A stretch of DNA of 64,000 bases from contig NC_084832.1 of the NCBI RefSeq assembly GCF_033115175.1, positions 15,675,342 to 15,739,341 on the forward strand, in the 5' to 3' direction. Under the pieces are notes generated by a model. It was not told the DNA's origin and searched no databases. It saw only the letters and a program-made list of their open reading frames with translations. The stretch is from Lepus europaeus. Its lineage: Eukaryota > Chordata > Mammalia > Lagomorpha > Leporidae. A program made the translations under genes and the position numbers. This document shows positions 46,621 to 57,968 of the stretch, piece after piece (the stretch's first letter is position 1; the number at the start of each line of letters is the position of its first letter).

Positions 46621-46964
46621 AGAACAAACAAACAACAACTCCCATAACTAAAGAGCGTAAAGAGAAGGAATTCCCCATCTCCAAGCGGCAGACCAAGGTT
46701 ACTGTCTTAAAGGGATCAAGCAAACCTTCCCTCTAACATTCTTCTCCTCTCACAGAGCATCTGGTCACGAGAAGCTTGAATGAGCCAAACCCAGAGAACT
46801 GCTCTCTTACAAAATGAAATGATTAAATGACCGGCTATGGTGGCATGGGTCAGGGGAGAGATTCATAGGCCAAGTCTTTTTCAATTAAGAACGACCAGCG
46901 CAACTGCTCCTCATTGCTAACCAGCACAAAGCTCATCCCTGATTTTCCCTTGAGAGGTGTTAAG
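46621..46964. other. Intron, nothing recognised
   Basis: No exon or repeat family was recognised. Confidence 0.4.
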
Positions 46965-47370
46965 GGTTGACTTATGTCCCACCAAAAGACGTTCAGTCCT
47001 TACTGTCGGTACTGATTTGGAAACAAGATCTTCACACGTATTCAGGCTAAGATGAGATCACTCAAGTGAGCCTTAATCTAATATGATTGATGTCTGCAAG
47101 AAGAGTGGAAATTTAAACACAGACACAGACACACGTGCAGGGAAGATGATGTGAAAACACAGGGATCTCCCATCTAAGGAAAGCCTGGAACTACCAGGAG
47201 CCAGGAGGGAGGCTCAGAACAGTCCCTTTCAGCCCTCAGGGGCCAATCCTACCAATACCTTAATCTCAGCGTTCGACAGTTCAGAACTGTGAAAAGATAA
47301 ATTCCTGCTGTTCAAGCCACCTGGTTTGTGGTGCTTTTCTTACGGTAACCTGAGGAAACTAAAGCAGGGA
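46965..47370 (+). repeat. MLT1-type solo LTR
   Basis: The LTR order is clear: 'gacttatgtcccaccaaaag', 'gatttggaaacaagatcttc', 'ccttaatctaatatgattgatg', 'gatgtgaaaacacagggatc', 'agttcagaactgtgaaaag', 'ctgttcaagccacctggtttg'. No internal retroviral sequence adjoins it. Confidence 0.8.
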
Positions 47371-47410
47371 GATGTTTATTGGAGAAATGGGTAAACATAA
47401 TGGCAGAGGA

Positions 47411-47765
47411 TGTCGCTACGGTACAGTGGGTTAAACTACCACTTGCAATGCTGCCATCCCATATCAGAGCACCAGCTCGAGTCCTGGCTGCTTTGCTTCC
47501 CATCCAGCTCCCTGCTAGTGTGCGACGAAGGCAGAGGATGATGGCTCATGCACCTGGACTCCTGCCATTCATATGAGAGACCTGGGTGGATTTCCTGGAT
47601 CCTGGCTTTGACCTGGCCTAGCCCCAGCTGCTCATTTGGGAGTGAACCAGTGGATGGAAGATTCCCCTTTTCCTCTCCCTGTCTCCTCCTCTCATCCCCT
47701 CCCTCTTCCTTTCAACAAAATGAATGAATGAATAAATAAATAAAAAAATTCATCTTTGAGAAAAA
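47411..47765 (+). repeat. Old C-type SINE with 18-bp target duplication
   Basis: Diverged C-element text (head 'gtacagtgggttaaactacc', body 'tgcttcccatccagctccc') ends in an (ATGA)n(AAAT)n-A tail. The duplication AAACATAATGGCAGAGGA lies at 47393-47410 and 47766-47783. The exact duplication is unusual for so diverged a body. Confidence 0.9.
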
Positions 47766-47783
47766 AAACATAATGGCAGAGGA

Positions 47784-48239
47784 AACACACATGAACTACC
47801 CACATTAATGAGTTTGTTACCTACAAGTATGAGTGAACTCATTATGAAATACTAAATATTTGAGGGAAAAATATGAAAAGTACCTGGAAGAAATAGTTAA
47901 TTTGGCAAATAAAAGAGAGCTTTAAAAATATTTAACTATCCTGAAATGTAATTGCATCTATTAATCAAGAATGAGACAGTAGGAAAGTGAACAAGGAGTT
48001 CTTAGAAATGAATTTGCACTCATATACAAGATGTGCCTGAAAGTACTGGGTTAAGGTAATCTGCCCAATATAATGGAAACATGGGAAATATATTAATTGA
48101 AGAGACAAGGAAATGGATTCTATAGATCCAACATTGATCTGGAAAAAAATTCCTAATAGAAACTTTGGAGAAACAAGAATCCAAGAAATAATAGAGTATT
48201 TCCTAAGCCTAAGAAAACATGAGATTATTATGGGATTCA
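47784..48239. other. Intron, A-rich, probably old L1 debris
   Basis: A-rich text that leads into the recognisable old L1 fragment at 48240. Nothing is coding. Confidence 0.3.
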
Positions 48240-48960
48240 AGGGATATAAATGAAATTGTAGAATTTAAAATATAAAGAGAAGTTCCAAAAGCTTCCAGAG
48301 AGGAGACCTAAACAGAAATCAGCCATATGGGATATAATTTTCTCATCAGAACTTTGCAAGCTAGAAACAATGGATTAGAGGCTTCAGTATTTTGATTTTT
48401 ATTTGTTTGTTTATTTATTTTTTGGAAGGCAGACAGAGAACTGCTCTCATCTGCTGATTCACTTCCCATATGCCTACCACAGCCAGGGATGGGCAAGGTT
48501 GATGTCAAGGGCTGGGAACTCAATCTAGGTTTCCCACGTGGGTAGTATGAACCCAGCTATTTGACTCAAGAAGCCAGAATTGGGAGTGCAAACAGGAATA
48601 AAAATCCAGGCATTTCAATATGCTGTGCAGTTGTTCTAACAAGTGTCTTAATCCTATACTAAATACTTGTCCCTGTTTCAAACTTTTGAGGGGAAATTAT
48701 TTTGAACACTGAATTTCATGCCTAGCAAAATTGTCAATCAACAGTACAGGTAAAACAGAAAATGTTAATACATTCAGAAAAGTTACCTCTTCTATGCTCT
48801 TGATGGAAAAACAAAATTATATTCAAAAACTGTCCCAACACAAGTAACAAAGAATCTACCAAAAAGAGGTGGGATCTAGGACACTGGAATTCACAGTATG
48901 AAAGGGAAAAAGTTGGAAGAATCACAATTCAGATCCATTTAAGAAAAAAAAAATCAGATG
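48240..48960 (+). repeat. Ancient L1 fragment split by an old SINE
   Basis: Left part: 'ataattttctcatcagaact' then 'gcaagctagaaacaatgg'. Right part, after the SINE at 48398-48680: 'gaatttcatgcctagcaaaattg' then 'aatgttaatacattcagaaaag'. These follow an old L1 region ('catcagaaac...agcaaaac...'). The SINE sits exactly in the gap, so the L1 is older than the SINE. Confidence 0.5.
48398..48680 (-). repeat. Old C-type SINE, reverse orientation
   Basis: A T-rich (TTTG/TTTA)n tail and 'ggaaggcagacagagaactg' box are on the left. The reversed body ('gaactcaatctaggtttccc', 'ttgactcaagaagccagaattg') leads to a head around 'taacaagtgtcttaatcc' on the right. Confidence 0.75.
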
Positions 48961-50241
48961 AAATTGGTTCCCTTTGAACAAATACCAAAATTTATACATT
49001 GAATATTGTAGATAATGAGACATAAAATTCTTATCTCCAAACGATAAAAGAAAATTAGAAACCCCAAGAAAAACAAAAACTGAAAGAGAAAGTTACAACC
49101 AAATGTGAAGCAAACTAAAGTGTGGTATTATCTTAGGAACTAGACGGACTGTAGGAAGTAGCCTCTATTTGACTCTGGCATGGGACAGAAGAGCTAACGT
49201 TTAGTCCTTCTTTTGTGAATCACATCACTCCTTTGTGAATAGTCACACGGTCACATTATGCGTGTAGTTTATTGGCTTTTTCATTGTTCACTTTTCAAGC
49301 ATTCTAGAGAACAAATACATTGAAGGCCAAACACAAGTGTCAAAAACCTTACAGGGTGAAGGCAAGACCACCAGATGTAGGAGGCAGCGTGAGTTAGGGG
49401 GTGGTGGGTGGTAAGGAAACTAAAGATGCTCTAATTTCCTCATTTTCCATAGGAGGGAATCAAGATGTCTGTGAGTGACAGAGAAAGAAATGAAGATTTT
49501 ATTAATTGAGTAATTTAATTAATTGAGTTATTTGGGGGCCCCTGCACAGCAGAGGCAGGATGGGAAGCAGCTCACTAGAAAGAGGCTGTAGCCCAGTGGC
49601 AGCCTTCCTTACTGCACCATGACAGCTCTGGCAGAGCAAGGTCTCTGAGTAGAGTTCATCCATCCCAGGCAGGAAGGAGAGTGGCATGCTGATGCCGTTA
49701 ACGCCCTTCACACAGTCCCAATCACGTTTTGTGGGACACATCCCTTAACGTTGGATGTACAGTCCATATCAGACTATTTTTCTGTGTATTTGTGGTTTTT
49801 TTTTAATATTCTCATTCCCAGGTTTGCTTCCTTCTTTTTTTTTTTTTTTTTTTCAGTTCCTCAGAGAGCTGTGGAGTTGGTAAACCTGTACTGATGCTGC
49901 CATCTTTCTGGAAATAAATTGCAAACTGTCTCAGAAGCAAGGGCTTTAAATACAGTTCTCCAGCCAGAGCAGGAATGTGATTTGAGCAGGGAGAGCTGAT
50001 TACCTAGGAACCGTGATCAGAGCAGAGCAATGGAGGAAGCAGTCCCCGTGACCACCTGAGTCCTCAGAAATTCTGGTGCTAGGAATCTCACAACCCTAAT
50101 CCAGTTACCTCAGGCTCAAATCTGCAAGAGTCACTGAAAATATAGAACTTTTCAGCAAACCCTGAGTCAAGTATGAAAAGTATGTCCCCGTTGTCCGATA
50201 TGGATGCCTAACAGGAGTGTGTGTGTGTGTTTGCTCATTTT
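48961..50241. other. Intron, nothing firm; one T run
   Basis: A T run of about 21 bases ends near 49853, and an ATTAATTGAGT repeat lies at about 49500-49530. No gene or SINE was recognised. Confidence 0.4.
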
Positions 50242-50470
50242 TATTATTACTTTTTATTTGAGAGGCAGAGAGAGACAGAAACAAAGAGTGAGCCCATCTA
50301 CTGGTTTCTGACAAGGGTTGTAGAGACCCAATAACTTAAGCCAGCATCGTTACTTCCCACAATCCACACTGGCAGGAATCAAAAATCAGTCATCAGAGAC
50401 AGACATTGAAGCCAGGTATTCCAGTGTGGGCTGTGGGAGTCATAACCTCTAGGCTAACCACCCACTCAGC
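50242..50470 (-). repeat. Old C-type SINE, reverse orientation
   Basis: 'tttttatttgagaggcagag' and a GA box on the left are followed by reversed body text ('cccataacttaagccagc' and 'gaagccaggtattccagtg') and a degraded head near 'aacctctaggctaaccacc'. It is strongly diverged. Confidence 0.7.
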
Positions 50471-50677
50471 GTATTCATTTTTAAATACAATGACAACTCC
50501 TGATGTGGTGAGAGGGTAAAGGCATTACAATTGGTTGTCAACTTTATGATGAGTTGTTTCATCTAATAGTTGGAATAACAGATAGTTTGGAGAATGAAAG
50601 GTAACCACCAGCCAGCTAACAAGTGGCAGCAGCAAACTGCCCTTCTGTGTAGATCAGCATTGTCTTTATGACAATGT
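50471..50677. other. Intron, nothing recognised
   Basis: Short unannotated stretch between two SINEs. Confidence 0.4.
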
Positions 50678-50688
50678 TAAAGATTATT

Positions 50689-51039
50689 ATTATTTTTTTT
50701 TTATTTTTGACAGGCAGAGTGGACAGTGAGAGAGAGAGAGACAGAGAGAAAGGTCATCCTTTTTGCCGTTGGTTCACCCTCCAATGGCCGCCGCGGCCGG
50801 TGCACTGCAGCCAGCGCACTGCGCTGATCCGATGGCAGGAGCCAGGTGCTTCTCCTGGTCTCCCATGGGGTGCAGGGCCCAAGCACTTGGGCCATCCTCC
50901 ACTGCACTCCCTGGCCACAGCAGAGAGCTGGCCTGGAAGAGGGGCAACTGGGACAGAATCGGTGCCCCGACTGGTAATAGAACCCGGTGTGCCGGCGCCG
51001 CAAGGCGGAGGATTATCCTAGTGAGCCGCTGCGCTGGCC
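50689..51039 (-). repeat. CSINE, 'CTGTCAAAA' tail subfamily, reverse
   Basis: Reverse-complemented young element: T-run tail with TTTGACAGGCAGAG, GA box, 'ggccgccgcggccggtgc' block and head 'gagccgctgcgctggcc'. TAAAGATTATT (11 bp) flanks it at 50678-50688 and 51040-51050. High CpG retention marks it as one of the youngest copies here. Confidence 0.96.
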
Positions 51040-51050
51040 TAAAGATTATT

Positions 51051-52355
51051 TTAAGAGTCAATTTTAGAAGTCCTTTCAGGAAAATTTTTCCTGCTTGGTA
51101 ATGTCTACGTCAGTGTCTTCTTTTATATAGAAGCTCTGTGCTTAGCACAGTGGGGCTAGGGCCAAAGTAAAGGGAGAATTCAAATACCTTTTAGAAGAAG
51201 TTAACTTGAACTTGGAATCAGAGGAAGCAGAAAGCAAAAGAAGGCTTCAGGAAAAATAAAGAGAATGTTGGGCCAAGCATTGTGGGGAAGGTGAGTGGGG
51301 AAGCATCACTCAGGGAGAAGATCTGGTAGCAGAAGAGCTGAGAAACTTGAAGGTCAGAGATGACTCGTAGTCCCTCTCAGACTGAGTCCTCTGGAATTCT
51401 GTCACGTCCATACTCATACTCTTTGCCACCCCAAACCACACATGCTATACATGTGTGCAATACCTTCTGTGGAGAGTAGGTGGAGGGAACCAGGGAAAAG
51501 AAGCCTAGTTCTTCAGCCAGGCCGGGGTGGAACACCACTGGCTTCAGGGTACCAGAATCAAAGGTGACCCTGAGAAGAAATGAAGTCTTCCTAGAGAATA
51601 GAAAATCTGGGGAAGAAAATATGCCCACCCCCTGCCATCTCTTGGGCTCTAGTAGTTCACCAGGGAGACTCCAGCCTTACTCCTCACACACATGCACTCA
51701 CGGACTAAGATTCCCTCATTACCTAAATCTGTTCTGAGAATATTCTTTGTAATCTCATAGAAAATTGAGTTTTATAGTTTAGTGGTGATATGGGCTTGAG
51801 TACTATGTATTACTGGTTCTACCACACTTCCACCTTGATTTCAAGCCTTAATAATCTTCCTATATTAAACAAAACTTTCCTTGGGTGGTGAAAGACTAAA
51901 TTACAATGGAAGGTACAAATGGTTGTTTATTATAGATGCTCAACTTTCTAATCTGTTTTTAATGAGTATCCTATTCATGTTTTCTTATTCACTAATTCAT
52001 TCCACAGATTCTTAAATACCTACTATGTTGCAGCCACCCTATTTTCTATTCCAGAAAATAATCCCACCTTTTTGTACTTGGTAATAAATGCATCTCCTTC
52101 CCAATATAGAAAGTGTTGGATAATATTAAGCTCTTCTTTGATATTCTTTTCACAAATAACTGCATTTTTCCTATTTACATAGAGCTCAAGACATTTATTG
52201 AACATTTTCCAAAGATTCTTTAACACTCCAGCCAAGTGGGTGAAAAAGAATTGCTATTCTGATTCAAAGATGATTTAGGAACAGGGCCCAAAGCACATCA
52301 GAAGTAGAAAAGCCCTTAAAAATAGGACCTTTTTGTGCTTCATGCTCTCTGCCAG
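51051..52355. other. Intron, nothing recognised
   Basis: No exon or repeat family was recognised. Opposing 83 and 85 codon frames near 51.4-51.7 kb are not supported. Confidence 0.4.
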
Positions 52356-52439
52356 AGCAGCGCAGGGCACGGTCTCCTGATGGTGCCTTATCGCTTCCTC
52401 GCTGCCATGCTGAATAGATATTTCCTCTGCAGCCCTGAG
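52356..52439 (+). other. Candidate exon antisense to HS6ST3
   Basis: On the plus strand a pyrimidine-rich acceptor (CATGCTCTCTGCCAG, ending 52355) is followed by 84 bases and a near-consensus donor (CTGAG|GTAAGTAA, GT at 52440-52441). The 84 bases are an exact multiple of three and are open in frame 1 from the first base to the donor, which would code 28 residues including MVPYRFLAAMLNRYF. No domain is recognised. It could be a cryptic or lncRNA exon. Good-looking splice sites occur by chance in large introns. Confidence 0.25.
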
Positions 52440-52441
52440 GT

Positions 52442-52999
52442 AAGTAACAAGAATGGCTTTTCATTTCTGTTATTGGTTTTACACCAGTAAAAATGTTCAT
52501 TTCACTTCATTAACAAGAAAAAGGTTCACACCGTCTAGGGGCCTGCTGCTTCTTCATACAGAACGTTGTTTCCTTATCACTTGTCCTAAACAGCCCCAGC
52601 AGAGCTGGGAGGTCTCTAGAGAATTTGTTCTTGGATGGCCCTATTATTAGTACTTAGTGTGCTGTGTGCAGCCTGAGGACTATAATTAAGACTACAGGGA
52701 AACCTGAATTGTAATTTCTTACTTTTGACTAATGCGAGTAAAAGAGAAATTGCCCTGGCTCTTCAGCTACGTCTTTTGCTGGTGGTGGCTGTTCTGTGTT
52801 TCATGCACGATTTACCATCAGCAGAAGCACTGCAGATTCCCTGCTCCTTAGCACACACCCGAGCTCTAAGCCAGCAGCAAACTGCTTTCTAAGTATGCAA
52901 TGCCTACTTTCCTTCTATGTTCAACCTAACTGGAAATCCATTTTTTACATGGGCCCAAGATTTGCTCATTAGATGGAAGTCAAGCTTTGACACTACTTA
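52442..52999. other. Intron, nothing recognised
   Basis: No repeat family or further exon candidate was recognised. Confidence 0.4.
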
Positions 53000-53175
53000 C
53001 TTGAACAAATTATTTAACCTTCCTGGAGCTTTGCTTCCCTTGTGTTTAAATGGTGATTAAAAAAAAAAAATTAGTGCCAACCTTCAAGGATTTCCTGTGA
53101 GGATTCAATGAGACTTAATAAGGGAAAGTTTAACATAGAGCCCATCATAGCACTAAATAAAGGTTAGCTATTATT
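53000..53175 (+). repeat. MIR element (sense)
   Basis: The MIR order is clear: 'gaacaaattatttaaccttcc', 'tcctgtgaggattcaatgag' and 'agcactaaataaaggttagctattatt' (in pieces). It is degenerate but collinear over about 170 bases. Confidence 0.65.
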
Positions 53176-53599
53176 ACTATCCACAAAGTTTTACAGTAAT
53201 AATATGCACAATAACAGTCCAAACAAATGCCTTTGATGGAGTGATTCTGGGCTGCTAAGCAAGAACAGAAATAGGTGTGTTTTCTTTTCTTCTCTTCTTC
53301 CTTTCCTGCTGGGCAGAGGAAAGACTTCTAATAAGTTTGAGTAAAGCCCAGAACAAAATAGCACAGAGTTTTCCTGATAGGAATAGTTAGTCAACTTTCA
53401 AAAAGTAAGCCACCATTGTGGGACCACCATGCAGTTCCTCCTTTCATGCTGGAGAGCCAGGGTACATCACTGTGGCTTCCACACCACATTTTCCAAATCA
53501 GGTTTTATATAATGCCAGCCTCGGAGGGTATCAAGAGCTGTCTTAAGCAGAACTTTGATTCCTAGTTGGCACAGTTTTCATTGGTCAGGAACCTCAATG
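53176..53599. other. Intron, nothing recognised
   Basis: No exon or repeat family was recognised. Confidence 0.4.
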
Positions 53600-53835
53600 A
53601 CATCTGTAGGGTGGGTGTGGTGGGAGATCATTAAGTCATGGGGAGTGTGCTCTCCAAGGACTGCTCCCATGACAGTCTTGATTATTTGAGTTCAAGAGCT
53701 GCCTAGCTGTTCTCTCTCTTTCCTGGATCACCTTGTGATCTGGCCTCTTCACCTGCCATAACTCCACTGTTGTGCACTGGCTGTAACATCACCATGATGT
53801 CACTCCAAATCCCCTGCCCTAGGCACTGGGCTCTA
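53600..53835 (+). repeat. MaLR-type LTR fragment, first of a pair
   Basis: 'ggtgggagatcattaagtc', 'gactgctcccatgacagtc', 'ctagctgttctctctctttcc' and a 'gatgtcactccaaatcccc' end follow a MaLR LTR. The second LTR 200 bases to the right repeats the same central text in the same orientation, so they may be two ends of one degraded element or independent insertions. Confidence 0.6.
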
Positions 53836-54032
53836 TGAAAGCTCTATGAAAACATAGCCTCCTATTAGCCCCATAAGCTTAAAGGAGGAAGGTGTCATTT
53901 TCTTCATCTTTCCAGGGACCCAACGGGATACAGGTCCTTTCACAGAACTAGTAACTGCTATTGACAGCATGAAAATTCATGTCAGATCACAAAGCCAGTG
54001 GACATTAAGTTTTATATAGCTCTGCCTTGTAT

Positions 54033-54325
54033 GTTGTTATGGGTATGACAGGATGTCTCCCCAAAACTCAAGCAGTAGAGACTTAACCTGATAATGGCAT
54101 CCGATCGGTGGGTCTGATGGGAGGTCTTTAGGTTACTGGGGAAGTGCCCCCAGAGGGTTACTCTCATGACAGGTTTTATTATTTTACTTCAAGTGCTGCC
54201 TAGATGTTCTCTCTCTTTCCTGGCCCACCACTATGTGACCCCACCTCTGCATCTACCATAACCAGCCTCCACCAGATGCCAGATTCTGGGGCCACCTGAT
54301 CGTGTAACCACTCTCTGGTGTTTTA
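54033..54325 (+). repeat. MaLR-type LTR, second of a pair
   Basis: 'gttatgggtatgacaggatg', 'tgatgggaggtctttaggtt', 'ctctcatgacaggttttatt', 'cctagatgttctctctctttcc' and 'cagcctccaccagatgcc' give the LTR order. It is a better preserved version of the text at 53600-53835. Confidence 0.65.
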
Positions 54326-55379
54326 GTTAAAGTAATGATAAGCAAGGCAATGCATATGTTGAGGAATTACAATAAATATAAAACAAAATCCTACCCTCAA
54401 GTAACACAGGGTAGGGTCTGGGGGCCCAGCCAACATAGTGTCCCTCAAGGTGTGGTCTGCACAACAAACAGTATCTGAGCTACTTCTTAAGGTGTGGCTT
54501 AACCCCCTCCTCCACCAGACTTGCTAAATCCAAATCTCTCCACTGTGGCCCCAAGGATTCTGCCTCTTTAAATGTTGTGCCTGGCCATTCATAAGGATAT
54601 TAAAAGTTAAAAACTAGGATTTTCATATTTAATATTTAAAAATAAAGACAGGGTATGAAATAGCATATTTTTAGGAAACCTTCTTAAAACATTCATGCAT
54701 AAGGGTATTCTTTTCACCAAACTTTATCTTTCTAAAATCTTAGTCTGAATCTTTTCTGGGGTTCCTTAAATCCATGAAACATAATTCTTAGTTAGGAAGA
54801 GTCATGCTGGCATTGGATTACAATAAAGATTTTATTACTAGGCTTCACTTTTTAAAAAAGGATGCATTATTACAGGGCTAACAAGAACCATAACTCAAAC
54901 ATGATGAACATGAAATGCCAGGTCCAAGAGCTTTTTCCTTGAATCTAACATATTAAGCCAATAGCTCGGATGGTTAGAGGTAAGCCCGTAAATTCTCAGC
55001 TTTGCATGAATTTTGTTTTGCTCTGTTCCATGGTTTAAAGGAAAGTAATGCTTTCATTTTGGGAGTTCCTAGTTCTTCATGTTCCACCTGCACTCAGTGG
55101 TAGCCTGACTGGCTCTTTATTTGTGTGCCCTCCTTTAATCCCTGGAGACCCTGCTCATCATCCAGTGACCTTACCACACTCATCTTCTAGGCAAAGCCAG
55201 TGATAAGTTGCTGAAAGACATTCCAGTTTCTTAGTAAATTTCTCAGTAATCTGGGTCCCACTCTTTTTTTTGGGGGGGGGTAATAAGAATCTATTTTTCA
55301 AAATTAAGCTTTTCAAAGAATTGAGCTACTTACTACTTCCCAAATGAATGCTTTCACCACTGGGTTATGTGCAGTTAAA
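54326..55379. other. Intron, nothing recognised
   Basis: A T/G run TTTTTTTTGGGGGGGGG lies at about 55265-55282. No gene or repeat family was recognised. Confidence 0.4.
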
Positions 55380-55670
55380 CAACTCCTAACTCCCCATGAC
55401 TTCAAACAACAAAGGCTTACTTCTGGTGCAAGTCAATGTCTATTGAAAGTTAGTGTGAGACTGGTCTCATCTTACATAACATAGAATCAACCAGCGGAGC
55501 AGCCAACTGGATCACTCCTGGCTGCCAAGCCAGAAGACAGAGCTCTGGAGAGGATCACACTGGCGATTCCATGCTTTGACTTAGAAGGCACACAAGCCAC
55601 TTTCACTTTCCTCTCACCCCTCAGTACCAGTTACATGGTCCCACCCAACCACAAGGAAGTCACAAGTGCA
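55380..55670 (+). repeat. Ancient interspersed repeat, same type as 10550-10900
   Basis: 'gacttcaaacaacaaaggc', 'cagcggagcagccaactgg' and 'aggcacacaagccactttcac' fall in the same order as in the 10550-10900 element. Family name is not certain. Confidence 0.4.
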
Positions 55671-56040
55671 ATCACAATCCCTCAAATGGGAAAAATATTA
55701 GTCAACAGCACTCAGGACTAGAGAAAGTACTTTTTCAAATTCTGTTGATTCTAAAGATTGAGCTCATATATCCTTCAGTTGTTTTTCCAGCAGAGTCCAG
55801 CTGGTTGAATGTCGACTCTTTTTTGATCATTCTTAGAACTCTTAATTTCTGTTCTGTTTATTGGATATGTCGAATTGACACATATTCTAAGTTATTATTT
55901 TATGTAAATTTATCCTATGTCCTTTGAAATCAGAAATTGTTTCCTTTCGGAAGTCAATCACCCGATCTACCACAGTTTGGAGAACAAAATGGATATTTAA
56001 TGGCACAACTCAACATGGATGACCTTTCTAGGTTACTGTT
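55671..56040. other. Intron, nothing recognised
   Basis: A/T-rich text with a 60-codon open frame and no domain. Confidence 0.4.
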
Positions 56041-56824
56041 AAAATATACATCTATAGAGATTGATCCAACATGGGAAGCAGGACACACAGCAGACTCATA
56101 GAATTACAAATGCCCTAAACAGCACTCTGGCCTCAGAATCAGCTGTTAAGGCATTCGGATCTGGCTAAAAAGCCCACAAGCGCATTTCAGGCATGGAAAA
56201 CCAAGACACTGTGGCAAAAAATGACCTACATGAAAGATCTCTGTGAGTGAGATCCCGGTGGAAAGAACAGGCCATCAAAGAAGGGGGTACCTTTCTCTGA
56301 AGGGGGGAGAGAACTTCCACTTTGATTATGGTCTTGTATAAATAACAGAGTTTGTGTACACAAGAGGCTTCCATAGCCTTGGCAGCTCATGACAAGAGCC
56401 TTGGGTGATCACTGACATCATAAATGAGAGTCAGTTGTTAAATCCTAGCCACTAGATCACCAGGGAGACACTTGTCAATTCTTAAATCAACAACAGGAGT
56501 CACTGTGCACTTACCTCTGTCCTTAATGTGTGGTACTTTGAGAATTAACAGTAAAACTAGTCTTCAAACAGTACTTTATACTTTGTGTGTCTGTGTGGGT
56601 GCAAACTGTTGAAATCTTTACTTAGTATAGAGTTGATCTTCTGTATATAAAGATAATTAAAAATGAAACTTAAGGAAGAATGGGATGGGTGAGGCAGTAG
56701 GAGGTGGGATAGTTTGGGGATGGGAGGGTGGGTAAGGGGGGAAAAACCGCTATAATCCAAAAGTTGTATTTTTGACATTTATATTTATTAAATAAAACTT
56801 TCTATAATAAAATATACATCTATA
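56041..56824 (+). mobile_element. 5'-truncated rabbit-type L1, sense strand
   Basis: Only the 3' UTR remains: 'aaggcattcggatctggct', 'gagatcccggtggaaagaac', 'gtgggtgcaaactgttgaaatc', a G-rich region (about 56690-56740) and an ATTTATTAAATAAAACTTT end. The 16-bp duplication AAAATATACATCTATA is at 56041-56056 and 56809-56824, so the element itself is 56057-56808. It is several percent diverged from the copy at 58.6-60.2 kb, with indels. No reading frame of ORF2 is included. Confidence 0.93.
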
Positions 56825-57573
56825 AAACTACATGCTCATCTGTATCACTGATGCATTGCTCACTCTATATTATAGCTTTGCACTCATTGTTTACTCAGTT
56901 AAATTCTTAAGATGATCATTCCAAATACTATACCCTTGGCTGTTTGTTTTGTAAAGTATACACATTTTATCAAACACTTGTTAGATATTTTTAATGTTTT
57001 ACATGTGTCCCAAACACGTAGAGCAGTGCCTGACAAATAACACATGTTCAATAGATATCCATTGAATGATTCAGTCTATGTTCAACATTATCCTAAAATA
57101 AAGTAATCTCATTTTATATATAAAGAAATTAATTTAGGTTTAAGGAAGTCTGGAAAACAATTGAACATAATGTGCATGCACAAAATAAATATTTTATCAA
57201 AGGATCCAAAGGAATTTGATATAGGATGGACTCTATAGTCAAAAACATTTTGAGCTTTTATTCTAGCTATGTTCTTCATCACAATCAAGAGAAGCCAACC
57301 ATAGCTAGTGTGTTTGCATGTGCAGGGGAGGAAGGAAAGGCGAGCTTGTAGAATTACTGAATTAGCTAAAGATTAGTTTCAGAAAGAAAACCAGGAGTGA
57401 GGGAGGCAAGGCTGCGCTAAGGCCCATGGCAGGAAGTCTGTGGAGGAAGCTACTTGGTACACTTTCTGATGTACCTGGGCTCCATGGCTGCTGGAGCCTA
57501 GGCCACCTCACCTCTTGGACCACCTTTGACTCTCCTTTGATTTGTGAGTAACTGTTTCAAGAACTGATAGACT
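56825..57573. other. Intron with L2-like trace
   Basis: 57000-57080 ('gagcagtgcctgacaaataac', 'gttcaatagatatccattg') resembles an L2/MIR 3' end. Nothing else is recognised. Confidence 0.4.
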
Positions 57574-57868
57574 GAGGCCAGTGCTGTGGCGCAGTTAGCT
57601 AAGCCTCCATCCCATTTGGGTGTTGGTTCGTGTCCTGTCTGTTCCCCTTCCAATCTAGCTCTCTACTTATGGCCTGGGAAAGTAGTAGAAGATGGCCTAG
57701 GTCCTGGGGCCCCTGCACCCACATTGGCGACCCTGAAGAAACTCCTGGATCCTGGCTTCAGATCTGCCCGGATCTGGCTGTTGCATCCATTTGGGGAGTG
57801 AACCAGCGGATAGAAGACATTTCTCTCCGGAAGTCTACCTCTCAAATAAATAAATAAATAAATAAATT
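57574..57868 (+). repeat. CSINE, AAATAAATAAAT-tail, slightly shortened
   Basis: Head GAGGCCAGTGCTGTGGCGCA, central block and (AAAT)n tail are present, but the CT box is largely missing ('tttctctccggaagtc'), so a small internal deletion is likely. No clear flanking duplication. Confidence 0.9.
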
Positions 57869-57936
57869 AGTAAGCTGATCCAAGCTTGGTCATCGATGTC
57901 TGTTGGTGTCTTAGATGTTCAATTACATAAGATGAG

Positions 57937-57941
<5 letters not shown>

Positions 57942-57968
<27 letters not shown>
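57942..57968. repeat. CT microsatellite
   Basis: Pure (CT)13 or so. On the HS6ST3 sense strand it reads (GA)n. Confidence 0.95.
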
